DNA of 64,000 nucleotides, taken from CAYJBH01 sp964368815. GTDB taxonomy: Bacteria; Bacillota; Clostridia; Oscillospirales; Ruminococcaceae. The stretch is from assembly GCA_964368815.1 (NCBI GenBank), contig CAYJDA010000005.1:1-64000 (forward strand), given 5' to 3'. The position numbers were made by a program, and so were the translations under genes. How positions within the stretch are numbered: the first letter of the stretch is position 1; each line of letters begins with the position of its first letter. The notes under the pieces are model-generated. The model did no database searches and was not told where the DNA came from. It saw nothing but the letters and a program-made list of their open reading frames with translations. This document shows positions 44,917 through 53,046 of this stretch, in pieces.

Positions 44917-45252
44917 TTATATGTTAGGCCATTCGAGTTTTTTTCCGCCAAGTAGATGAAAATGCAGGTGTGCTATCGATTGACCACCCTCGTCACCTAT
45001 ATTTGTTATTAGTCTATACCCATTATTCATTCCCTGCTCAGCAGCTATTTTTTCGGCTATTTCAAATATCTCGGCAGCCAACTCTCCCCTATTTTTAAGT
45101 TCAGCTGCATCCTTAATGTGTAATTTTGGAATAATAAGTATATGAATCGGTGCAATTGGAGCTATGTCTTTAATCGCGAAAAAATTATCATCCTCATATA
45201 CCGATTTGTATGGTATTTCACCTTTAAGCATTTTACAAAAAAGACAGCTCAT
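44917..45252 (-). CDS. HIT family nucleotide hydrolase
   Basis: The 111-residue protein has the histidine triad HLHFHLLGG near the C-terminus and N-terminal CLFCKMLKGEIP, the HINT-type pattern. Such enzymes hydrolyse adenosine phosphoramidates such as AMP-lysine formed by aminoacyl-tRNA synthetases. It lies directly downstream of alaS. Confidence 0.9.
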   Translation of the reverse strand: MSCLFCKMLKGEIPYKSVYEDDNFFAIKDIAPIAPIHILIIPKLHIKDAAELKNRGELAAEIFEIAEKIAAEQGMNNGYRLITNIGDEGGQSIAHLHFHLLGGKKLEWPNI

Positions 45253-45284
45253 TTTATTTCCTCCAAATAGATTGATATTTAAAA

Positions 45285-47921
45285 TTAAATTATGTTGTCA
45301 ATTTCATCAATGATGTCAGCAATATTTTCCGACGATTTTAGTCCACCCATTGCAAAGTCAGGTTTGCCACCACCATTTCCAGCATATTTTGCTGCAACGC
45401 TTTTAATAATATTTCCGGCAGATTTGCCCTTTGCAACAGCACCTTTTCCGCATGCTGCAACCATCATGGTTTTATCAGAATTTACAGCAATCAAGAAAAC
45501 AACACTATCTTCATTTTCAGACTTTATTCCCGCAGTGCAATCTTTTAATGTGTTAGCATCAATTCCATCTAACACACCTTTATAAAGAATGATTCCATCT
45601 ATTTCCTTAGCATTGTTTTTAACCTTTGTTAGTTGGGAATCAGCAGCAGCTGACTTAAGAGCGGTTATAACGGAATCTTTTTCCTTTAGCTCTGCTACCA
45701 TGGCTGTCATTTTATTAGGCAGCTCGGTTGGATTATTTAGTTTGATAATGTCACTACAAGTAGCAAGTAGAGCTTCACGTTCTTTAATATAGCTAAGAAC
45801 ACCCTGAGCGGTAGTAGCTTCAATACGTCTAACTCCGGCTGCAACCGAGCTCTCCGACAATACTTTAAAACAACCTATCTGTGATGTGTTTTCGACATGG
45901 CAGCCGCCGCAAAACTCAACCGAATAGCCCTCTGCAGAAACCACCCTAACAACCTCACCGTATTTTTCACCAAAAAGTGCTTGAGCACCAAGCTCTTTTG
46001 CTTTTTCAATCGGTAGTTGTTCGGCCGTAACCTTTAAATCTTTAAAAATAACCTCATTAACTTTATTTTCAATTAACACTATCTCTTCTTGGGTCATTTG
46101 AGAAAAGTGTGTAAAGTCAAACCTTAATCGTGTATTATCTACATATGAACCTGCCTGGTGAACATGTTCGCCAAGAGTTTCAATTAACGCCTTTTGAAGC
46201 AAATGTGCCGCAGTATGATTTCTTTTTATAGCGTTCCTTCGCGTTTCTTCGACTTGTGCGGTCAAACGCTGTCCTTCCGAGATTGCTCCACTTAAAAGCC
46301 TACATTTGTGAAGAAATAAACCACCGGAAATTTTTATTGTATCTATTACATCGACGGTTAGATTATTGCCATATAATTGGCCTAAATCACCAACCTCACC
46401 GCCTCCTTCGGCATAAAATGGAGTTTTGTCAAGGATAACTGCAACATCTTCAACAACATTGTTAAATGCTTCAACGGAATCGGTCAATTCTCCTGCAACA
46501 GCTAATGCCAATACATTTACAGTTGATTTTAGTTCATTATATCCTATAAATTCAGTAGCTGGCAAATTTTTGCCGGAGAACACCTCTTCTGCCCAGCTTG
46601 CATCACCCATCTTAGCACGCGCTTCTCTAGCAGTATCTTTTTGTTTTTGAAGTAACTTTTTATATTCTTCTTCATCAAGTTTCAAGCTGTGTTCAGAAAG
46701 AATTTCTTTAGTTAAATCGAGTGGAAATCCGAACGTGTCACTAAGTTTAAAGGCAACATCTCCCGCAAGAATATTTCCATTACATTTCTTTAATTTATCG
46801 ATTTCAGCCAACAATAAGGTTGAGCCGCTATCTATAGTTTTCGCAAAACGCTCTTCCTCAACACCAATAACTTTTTTAATATATTGTGCGTTATCCGATA
46901 ACTCAGGATAGGATTTTTTATTAAGCTCTATCACGGTCTCACTAAGGGTTTGTAAAAACGGGCCGTTTATACCTAATAATCTTCCATGGCGAGCAGCACG
47001 TCGAAGCAATCTGCGGAGCACGTATCCACGACCTTCATTGCTGGGAATAACACCATCTCCAACCAAAAATACCGTACTGCGAATATGGTCAGTAACAACT
47101 CTTACCGATATATCCTTAGATTTGTCTTGCTTATAGCTGTAGCCAGCAAGCTCCTCAATTTGCCCTATAATTGAGCGCATTGTATCAACTTCAAACAGAT
47201 TATCCACATCCTGCATAACACAGGCAAGACGCTCAAGGCCCATACCGGTGTCTATATTACCATGTTCCATCTTTTCGTAGTTGCCATTTCCATCTGAAAT
47301 AAACTGAGTAAATACAAGATTCCAAACCTCTACATATCGATCACAGTCGCATCCAACCTTGCAGTCTTCTTTATCACACCCGTGTTGACTGCCTCGGTCG
47401 AAATATATTTCACTACATGGTCCACAGGGGCCTGCACCTATCTCCCAGAAGTTGTCTTCCTTGCCAAATCTCACCATGCGCTCAGCCGGAATGTTTTGCT
47501 TTTTGGTCCATATTTCATAGGCCTCGTCATCCTTCTCATATACTGAAAAGTATAACTTTTCAAGTGGGATTTCAAGTTCTTTAATAAAAAAATCATAGGC
47601 ATGCTGAATAGCCTCTTCCTTAAAATATGCAGCGAAAGAGAAATTACCAAGCATTTCAAAAAATGTTCCATGACGAGCAGTTATTCCTACATTTTCGATA
47701 TCCGGTGTACGGATACATTTTTGACAGGATGTAGCTATATTTCCCGGGACATATTCCTGACCGAGAAAGTACTTCTTTAACGGAGCCATTCCGGAATTAA
47801 TTAACAATAAACTTTTATCGTCCGAGGGAACCAGAGAAAAGCTACCAAACCTGTAGTGACCACGTTTTTCAAAAAAACTCAGATACCTTTCACGTAGTTC
47901 ATTTAGTCCAGTCCATTGCAT
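45285..47921 (-). CDS. alaS: Alanyl-tRNA synthetase
   Basis: The 878-residue protein has the class II catalytic core (residues about 1-260), the tRNA-recognition region and the editing domain with NHTAAHLLQKAL and EFCGGCHVENT. The C-Ala domain (GGGKPDFAMGG) ends it. It charges tRNA-Ala and clears mischarged Ser/Gly. The start is the ATG 6 nt after GAGG; an upstream in-frame ATG lies before the ribosome binding site. I find no T-box leader. Confidence 0.96.
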   Translation of the reverse strand: MQWTGLNELRERYLSFFEKRGHYRFGSFSLVPSDDKSLLLINSGMAPLKKYFLGQEYVPGNIATSCQKCIRTPDIENVGITARHGTFFEMLGNFSFAAYFKEEAIQHAYDFFIKELEIPLEKLYFSVYEKDDEAYEIWTKKQNIPAERMVRFGKEDNFWEIGAGPCGPCSEIYFDRGSQHGCDKEDCKVGCDCDRYVEVWNLVFTQFISDGNGNYEKMEHGNIDTGMGLERLACVMQDVDNLFEVDTMRSIIGQIEELAGYSYKQDKSKDISVRVVTDHIRSTVFLVGDGVIPSNEGRGYVLRRLLRRAARHGRLLGINGPFLQTLSETVIELNKKSYPELSDNAQYIKKVIGVEEERFAKTIDSGSTLLLAEIDKLKKCNGNILAGDVAFKLSDTFGFPLDLTKEILSEHSLKLDEEEYKKLLQKQKDTAREARAKMGDASWAEEVFSGKNLPATEFIGYNELKSTVNVLALAVAGELTDSVEAFNNVVEDVAVILDKTPFYAEGGGEVGDLGQLYGNNLTVDVIDTIKISGGLFLHKCRLLSGAISEGQRLTAQVEETRRNAIKRNHTAAHLLQKALIETLGEHVHQAGSYVDNTRLRFDFTHFSQMTQEEIVLIENKVNEVIFKDLKVTAEQLPIEKAKELGAQALFGEKYGEVVRVVSAEGYSVEFCGGCHVENTSQIGCFKVLSESSVAAGVRRIEATTAQGVLSYIKEREALLATCSDIIKLNNPTELPNKMTAMVAELKEKDSVITALKSAAADSQLTKVKNNAKEIDGIILYKGVLDGIDANTLKDCTAGIKSENEDSVVFLIAVNSDKTMMVAACGKGAVAKGKSAGNIIKSVAAKYAGNGGGKPDFAMGGLKSSENIADIIDEIDNII

Positions 47922-47950
47922 TATACACCTCATTGTTATTTACCCGTTTA

Positions 47951-47979
47951 ATTATATAACCTAAGGGGTATTTTGTCAA
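47951..47979 (-). promoter_or_regulatory. Sigma-A promoter of alaS
   Basis: On the minus strand a perfect TTGACA (complement of 47974-47979) and a perfect TATAAT (complement of 47951-47956) are separated by 17 nt. The distance to the alaS start is about 29 nt, leaving no room for a T-box. Confidence 0.88.
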
Positions 47980-48047
47980 TGTTTCGTGATTGTATTTAAA
48001 TAATGAATCATATTTATGTGCTAAATATAGAATATGTCTATTATCCA

Positions 48048-48076
48048 TTGTCTAATGCTATTGTTTATGATATTAT
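48048..48076 (+). promoter_or_regulatory. Candidate promoter of spo0A
   Basis: TTGTCT and TATTAT are separated by 17 nt. A start near 48083 would give a leader of about 48 nt that contains the short upstream ORF. Confidence 0.45.
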
Positions 48077-48114
48077 TAACTAAAGTAATTTAATCGTATT
48101 TAAAAGGGTTGACA

Positions 48115-48144
48115 ATGTCAACTATAATCAATGAGTACTGCTAA
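48115..48144 (+). CDS. Possible leader ORF overlapping the spo0A start (9 codons)
   Basis: ATG at 48115 follows AAAAGGG by 6 nt and encodes MSTIINEYC before TAA, ending 11 nt inside spo0A in another frame. The spo0A start itself has no Shine-Dalgarno sequence. This could couple spo0A translation to termination of the leader. Too short for any coding statistic. Confidence 0.35.
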   Translation: MSTIINEYC

Positions 48145-48907
48145 ATTAAAAATGTTAATAAATGAATCTGACTATTTATCTTCCGTGCACTGCAAAGAAC
48201 TATTATCTAAGGTTGATATAGAGTCTGATTTGTGCTTTACAGATGGCATTGGATTGTTTGATAGACTATCTTCAGCTGAATATGATTTGGTACTTACCGA
48301 TGTCTTTGTTCCTGAAATTGATGCAATAATGTTAAAGAAGCTTTACGACAGCAAAATTAATCGCCCATTAAAATTTTACGGTGTGTTGCCGGCGAATAAC
48401 AAAATCATTGAAGCTTCAATGATTAATGCTGATTTTTCATACTATTTTGTTAAACCACGTAGTGAAACAGTTATTGTGTCCACCATATTCGAGCAACTTT
48501 CCAGAGAGGGATATGGCGTATCTCCTTTTGATTCAAATGATGAAATCATTTATTCAATTTTACGTAACCTTAATATATCTGCAGAACATTTAGGATTTCA
48601 CTATGCCTATTATGCGATACTATTATTCATGCAACAAACGGATGTATCATTATCGATAACAAAAATTATCTACCCAAAAATAGCCAAAGAATACAAAACT
48701 ACAACCGGACTCGTTGAGAAAACAATTAGATCTGCCATTGAAGCAGGATGGAGTCATGCTAACCCATTGTATCAAAACAAATATTTTGGCTACTGCAATA
48801 AGGATAATAAAAAACGACCTACAAATTTACAATTTATCTCTACATTGGCAAACAATGTTATGTTACAAAATATACGCGTTGAAAAACTCAATTTAGCTAT
48901 TAATTAA
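48131..48907 (+). CDS. spo0A: Spo0A-like sporulation response regulator (divergent)
   Basis: The 258-residue protein has an N-terminal receiver domain with the phospho-acceptor Asp57 (LVLTDVFVPEID) and the conserved Lys in YFVKP. The acidic pair normally DD near residue 11 is Asn-Glu (LINESD), and the usual Thr switch is not evident (FYGVLPA). The C-terminal domain (about 140-258) matches Spo0A. It has KIIYPKIAKEYKTTTGLVEKTIRSAIEAGW as the helix-turn-helix and RPTNLQFISTLAN. It should be the master switch for sporulation or a derived stationary-phase regulator. It stands alone, divergent from alaS, with its own terminator. Confidence 0.85.
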   Translation: MSTAKLKMLINESDYLSSVHCKELLSKVDIESDLCFTDGIGLFDRLSSAEYDLVLTDVFVPEIDAIMLKKLYDSKINRPLKFYGVLPANNKIIEASMINADFSYYFVKPRSETVIVSTIFEQLSREGYGVSPFDSNDEIIYSILRNLNISAEHLGFHYAYYAILLFMQQTDVSLSITKIIYPKIAKEYKTTTGLVEKTIRSAIEAGWSHANPLYQNKYFGYCNKDNKKRPTNLQFISTLANNVMLQNIRVEKLNLAIN

Positions 48908-48927
48908 AACATTAATCAACAACTTCC

Positions 48928-48964
48928 CGTACTTGTCGACATCTTCTGACATACGGTTGTTTTT
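48928..48964 (+). terminator. Terminator after spo0A
   Basis: CCGTA-CT-TGTC pairs with GACA-TACGG (48928-48957) with a 2-nt bulge and a 10-nt loop, followed by TTGTTTT. The arm contains TGTCGACA, close to the 0A-box TGTCGAA, just before the next promoter. Confidence 0.6.
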
Positions 48965-48966
48965 GC

Positions 48967-48995
48967 TTGACTTAACAGCAACGCTATGCTATAAT
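48967..48995 (+). promoter_or_regulatory. Sigma-A promoter of the FMN-lipoprotein/acylation operon
   Basis: TTGACT and TATAAT are separated by 17 nt, with TGC before the -10 (extended -10). It lies 61 nt before the lipoprotein start codon. Confidence 0.8.
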
Positions 48996-49056
48996 GATAC
49001 GGTATATTTTCATATCAAAATAGGTTGTTGTTTATAGCAAAAAGGTGATTACCGTA

Positions 49057-49530
49057 ATGTCATTAATGAAAATTAGTAATAAATATGTGTTTTTATGCAT
49101 TGTAATAGCCTTAACAGTAACTGTTTTGAGCGGGTGTACCCCGAGTTATATCGACGGAAGCTACCGGGTTGAGCTTAGCGACTTTGACAGCTTGGGATTT
49201 AAGGAATACCTTACCGCTGAAGTTGTAAATGGTGAACTAACTTCAATAAATATTGGAGCGATTGACCGTGATGGTGTAACCAAAACAGATAATGAGGATT
49301 ATAGGATAGCAATGCAGCTTGCTACCGGAACATATCCTGAAGAGGTATATGAAACTCTTGACTCAAGATATTTACTGATTGCAGAAAATCAAGACCCCGA
49401 AGCAACGGTTGATGCTATTGCAGGTGCTACCTTAACTTCAAATAATTATGCTATCCTTTTTGAGGAATTACAAAATTCTATAGTAACCGGAGAAACTTTG
49501 GTAATAATCGATAATTTAATTGAAGAATAA
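49057..49530 (+). CDS. FMN-binding domain lipoprotein
   Basis: The 157-residue protein has a lipoprotein signal with lipobox LSGC (Cys about residue 27). A single domain with DGSYRVELSDFDSLGFKEYLTAEVVNGEL at its start and VDAIAGATLTSNNY near the end follows. This is the FMN_bind pattern, whose SGAT-like motif (AGAT here) carries covalently attached flavin in related proteins. The usual Ser is Ala, but the acceptor Thr remains. I use the ATG at 49057 rather than the GTG 12 nt upstream, since AAAGG precedes it. An extracytoplasmic redox role is inferred. Confidence 0.72.
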   Translation: MSLMKISNKYVFLCIVIALTVTVLSGCTPSYIDGSYRVELSDFDSLGFKEYLTAEVVNGELTSINIGAIDRDGVTKTDNEDYRIAMQLATGTYPEEVYETLDSRYLLIAENQDPEATVDAIAGATLTSNNYAILFEELQNSIVTGETLVIIDNLIEE

Positions 49531-49593
49531 TTACATACCGACAATCATTATGAAAATACTAATCTTAAATAAAGAACAAATAGGAGAAAAATA

Positions 49594-50202
49594 ATGAAGA
49601 GAATTATTGCATTAATTATGGCTGCATTGCTTTTGGTAACCTTAACGGCATGTAGTGAAGATAACACTTCTGAGTATGATCATCTAAACACTACCAGTTC
49701 AGATGAGGGTTTAAATGCTCAATATCAAATAGTGACTGATGCTATTGCAGAGATTTATGCTGATGGGCAGCCGGCCACCACACAGGAGGTTGTTGACGGG
49801 GTTACTGCCGTTATGCCTGTTCAGATGCCTATGCCTATGGAGGATCAATTTTTAGAATTTATTGGTATTGATCTTGCAAACGTTTCGGAGTATGCCGGAG
49901 TTGTTTCCTCAATCAACGTTTCAACTGACGAGCTTATAGTAATTCGAGCAAACGACGGCATGGTAGATACAATTGTTACCAATTTAACCGAGCGCCGCGA
50001 TGCAAGAACAAAGGAATTTGAAACCTATCTTGCTGACCAACACGAAAAAGCAACCTACGGAAAAATATTAGTTTACGGAAATGATGTTATTCTTGCAATT
50101 ATGGGCGATACTCTACAATATGATATGTCTGATGGTTCCGGTGAAGCAGCACCTATGTTGCCGAGCGAAGATACGCCTGTAGCAGAAATACCGGCTGATT
50201 GA
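49594..50202 (+). CDS. DUF4358 lipoprotein
   Basis: The 202-residue protein has a lipoprotein signal (LTAC lipobox, Cys20) and a globular domain from about residue 45 to 175 that matches DUF4358 in layout. Such proteins are found next to MBOAT/DHHW gene pairs in Firmicutes, as here. The C-terminal tail is acidic and Pro-rich. AGGAG precedes the ATG. Molecular role unknown. Confidence 0.7.
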   Translation: MKRIIALIMAALLLVTLTACSEDNTSEYDHLNTTSSDEGLNAQYQIVTDAIAEIYADGQPATTQEVVDGVTAVMPVQMPMPMEDQFLEFIGIDLANVSEYAGVVSSINVSTDELIVIRANDGMVDTIVTNLTERRDARTKEFETYLADQHEKATYGKILVYGNDVILAIMGDTLQYDMSDGSGEAAPMLPSEDTPVAEIPAD

Positions 50203-50224
50203 CACATAAACGAGGGTAGGAATA

Positions 50225-51607
50225 TTGGTTTTTAGCAGCCTAACATTTTTATTTAAATTTTTGCCGATAGCGCTTGGGGTTTACTACCTATTGCCCTATC
50301 GGCTAAAAAACGCTTGGCTTTTTATTATTAGCTTGATATTCTATTCATGGGGTGAGGTTCGTTACTTCCCTATCATGATTGCTTCCACTGTAGTAGACTA
50401 TCTACTCTCCCACCTTATTAAACGTTTCGACGAAAATGTTAAACTTCGAAAAGTATTTCTTTTATTGTCGGTTTTATTCAATCTCGGTATGTTATTCTAT
50501 TTTAAATACACCGACTTCTTTATCTCAAACATTAACCTCTTGATAGGAAGTTCTATTCCTTTGCTGGAGTTAACTCTTCCTCTTGGAATTAGTTTTTACA
50601 CCTTCCAAACTATGTCATATACTATTGATGTGTATCGCAGAAAAGTTGAACCTGAAAAAAACATTATTAATTTCGGGGCTTATGTAACTATGTTCCCACA
50701 GCTCATTGCCGGTCCAATTGTAAAGTATACGCATGTTGCCGAACGTCTTAACATGAAAAAGGGACGGATTGACCTACCACGTATTGAAGAAGGCATAAAA
50801 CTTTTTATTTTTGGACTAACAAAAAAGGTACTAATCGCTAATAATGTAGGTGCATTATGGACAGAGGTAGGTACCCTCGGATATTCAGAAGTTTCAACAC
50901 CTCTTGCATGGCTTGGAATTTTAGCATACACTCTTCAAATTTATTTTGACTTTTCGGGCTATTCATTGATGGCTATCGGATTAGGCAAGATGATGGGATT
51001 CGATTTTCCCGATAACTTTAATCTACCCTATATAAGCCGTTCAATAACCGAATTTTGGCGCCGATGGCATATGACTCTTTCAGGATGGTTTAGAGAGTAT
51101 GTATATATTCCTCTCGGAGGAAACCGTCATGGACTAAAACGCCAGATACTAAATATTTTTATTGTGTGGGGATTAACCGGTTTTTGGCACGGAGCCGATT
51201 GGAATTTTATTTTATGGGGGCTATACTACTTTGTTTTGCTCACCATTGAAAAGCTGTTTTTGCTTAACTTTCTTGAAAAACACAAAATATTTGGTCATAT
51301 TTATTCCATCTTTGCAATTGTTGTAGGTTGGGCACTATTTGCAGTTGTTGGATTAAACGACCTGCTCACCTTCCTATCTTCGATGTTTATCCCGCAAGGC
51401 GGAATAGCAGCAGGATATTTTGTTAGAAATTATGCTGTAATTATGATTATAGGAATTATTTGTTCCACATCGCTGCCCACTGTAATATACAATAAATTAT
51501 CAAAATGGCACTTAGCCCAGGTATTGCTATTGATGTTAATGCTTGTTGCCTGTGTTGCCTATCTTGTTGATGCAACATTTAATCCATTTTTGTACTTTAG
51601 ATTTTAA
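50225..51607 (+). CDS. MBOAT family O-acyltransferase (second copy)
   Basis: The 460-residue polytopic protein has RRWHMTLSGWFREYVYIPLGGNR and TGFWHGADWNFILWG with the invariant histidine at residue 322. The TTG start gives the usual MVFSSLTFLFKFLP N-terminus. It is of the AlgI/DltB-like group and clearly distinct in sequence from the MBOAT in the polysaccharide operon. The DHHW gene follows by 17 nt. Acylation of a surface polymer is likely; the polymer is unknown because no glycosyltransferase is nearby. Confidence 0.88.
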   Translation: MVFSSLTFLFKFLPIALGVYYLLPYRLKNAWLFIISLIFYSWGEVRYFPIMIASTVVDYLLSHLIKRFDENVKLRKVFLLLSVLFNLGMLFYFKYTDFFISNINLLIGSSIPLLELTLPLGISFYTFQTMSYTIDVYRRKVEPEKNIINFGAYVTMFPQLIAGPIVKYTHVAERLNMKKGRIDLPRIEEGIKLFIFGLTKKVLIANNVGALWTEVGTLGYSEVSTPLAWLGILAYTLQIYFDFSGYSLMAIGLGKMMGFDFPDNFNLPYISRSITEFWRRWHMTLSGWFREYVYIPLGGNRHGLKRQILNIFIVWGLTGFWHGADWNFILWGLYYFVLLTIEKLFLLNFLEKHKIFGHIYSIFAIVVGWALFAVVGLNDLLTFLSSMFIPQGGIAAGYFVRNYAVIMIIGIICSTSLPTVIYNKLSKWHLAQVLLLMLMLVACVAYLVDATFNPFLYFRF

Positions 51608-51624
51608 GAACGGAGGATTTTGAC

Positions 51625-52731
51625 TTGAAAAACATAAAAAAGCTGTTTCGCTATCCTCTTATAGTCATTTTTATGGGTTTTATTTTTCTATATGCTTTAT
51701 TCGATAGTTTTGCCGAAGAGCGAAGCTTTTCAGACTTAGAAAATAGAGTGTTGACCACAATGCCCAATTTTTCATGGCAGGAACTGTTAAACAATGAATA
51801 TACTCCTAAATTTGAAAGTTATGTTAATGACCAATTTTTACTAAGAGATAGTTGGATTGATCTTAAGAGTAGACTTGAGTGGATATTAACCAAGGTGGAA
51901 AACAATGGTGTATTGTACGGAGATAACGACCAGCTATATGCAAAACTATTTAGTGTTGACGAGGATCAGCTTAATAAAAATTTGAATGCACTTTTTGAAT
52001 TCACAGAGCGTGAAGGAGAAAAAGTTAGTGTTATGATTGCTCCGGTAGCGAGTAACATATTGAAGGAAGGCCTACCTGCACATCCTCCGATGATTGATGA
52101 AGATGCATTAATAGATAACATATACGAACATACGCAATCGGCTAATATTATCGATGTTAGAGAAGTGCTTAAGGAGCATAGCGATGAATACATCTACTAC
52201 CGCACCGACCATCACTGGACGACTTACGGTGCATACCTTGCCTATCTTGAATACGCTAAAGAAAGGGATTTAACTGCATTTAATATTGAAGACTACACTG
52301 CTGTTTCTACCGATGGTTTTTTTGGAACAAACTTTTCGAAGTGCAAATATTTTGCAGCAGTACCTGACGTTTTGACGTATTATGATATCGACAATAAAAT
52401 GTTGTTGGATGATCAAGAGCTCTCACTTTATGACACCGCTAAGCTCACAACTGTAGACAAATACGCTACATTTTTGCATGGTAACTATGGTTTTATAACT
52501 GTAAATGGTGATGGAGAAGGAAGTGTTTTAGTTGTAAAGGATAGTTACGCAAATAGTTTTATTCCATTTCTTACTGCAAGCTATGAACAGATTGATGTTA
52601 TTGACTTTAGAATCTATAACAACAGCGTTTCACAGTTAATGGATCAAAACAACTACGATGATGTTCTAATCCTCTACAACAGCACAACCTTTGCCGAGGA
52701 TGGAAATTTTGCAAAAATATTATTTAATTGA
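51625..52731 (+). CDS. DHHW family SGNH-like protein
   Basis: The 368-residue protein has an N-terminal membrane segment (about 8-27) and the YRTDHHWTTYGAYLAY motif (about residues 189-204) that names the DHHW family, related to AlgJ/AlgX. A Ser-containing VVKDSYANSFIPFL block lies at about 300. These proteins finish acyl transfer with an MBOAT partner, the gene directly upstream. It starts with TTG after GGAGG at 8 nt. Confidence 0.85.
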   Translation: MKNIKKLFRYPLIVIFMGFIFLYALFDSFAEERSFSDLENRVLTTMPNFSWQELLNNEYTPKFESYVNDQFLLRDSWIDLKSRLEWILTKVENNGVLYGDNDQLYAKLFSVDEDQLNKNLNALFEFTEREGEKVSVMIAPVASNILKEGLPAHPPMIDEDALIDNIYEHTQSANIIDVREVLKEHSDEYIYYRTDHHWTTYGAYLAYLEYAKERDLTAFNIEDYTAVSTDGFFGTNFSKCKYFAAVPDVLTYYDIDNKMLLDDQELSLYDTAKLTTVDKYATFLHGNYGFITVNGDGEGSVLVVKDSYANSFIPFLTASYEQIDVIDFRIYNNSVSQLMDQNNYDDVLILYNSTTFAEDGNFAKILFN

Positions 52732-52760
52732 TTGCATTTTAGATAAATTTATGTTAAAAT
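52732..52760 (+). promoter_or_regulatory. Candidate promoter of secG-rnr
   Basis: TTGCAT (52732-52737) and TAAAAT (52755-52760) are separated by 17 nt with TGT before the -10. It begins immediately after the DHHW stop codon. Confidence 0.55.
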
Positions 52761-52791
52761 GATATGTGCACGTAACAAGGAGATTAAATTG

Positions 52792-53040
52792 ATGTCGGCA
52801 TTAGAAATAATAAGTGGAATTGTATTAATTATCAGCTGTATTGTTATCATTGTATTGGTAATGTTACAGGAATCTAAAGGAAACGGACTTGCCGGAGCTA
52901 TCGGCGGTGGTGAAATGTTAGATGCTACCAACAGGCCTACCAGCCGTGAAGCTGTTCTTGCAAAATTTACAAAAATTGCAGCAATAATATTTTTTGTACT
53001 AACACTTGCAGTGGGCCTTTTCAGCATTTATTTAAAATAA
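52792..53040 (+). CDS. secG: Preprotein translocase subunit SecG
   Basis: The 82-residue protein has two membrane helices and the SecG pattern IVLVMLQESKGNGLAGAIGGGEML in the loop. It assists the SecYEG channel. The ATG follows AAGGAG by 9 nt; an upstream in-frame ATG lacks a site and is not used. secG-rnr is a conserved pair. Confidence 0.92.
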   Translation: MSALEIISGIVLIISCIVIIVLVMLQESKGNGLAGAIGGGEMLDATNRPTSREAVLAKFTKIAAIIFFVLTLAVGLFSIYLK

Positions 53041-53046
53041 CCGCCT

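Noticed and set aside
47934..48130. Possible T-box riboswitch before alaS.
   Set aside because: No T-box consensus is visible and a perfect promoter lies about 29 nt from the start codon, leaving no room for one.
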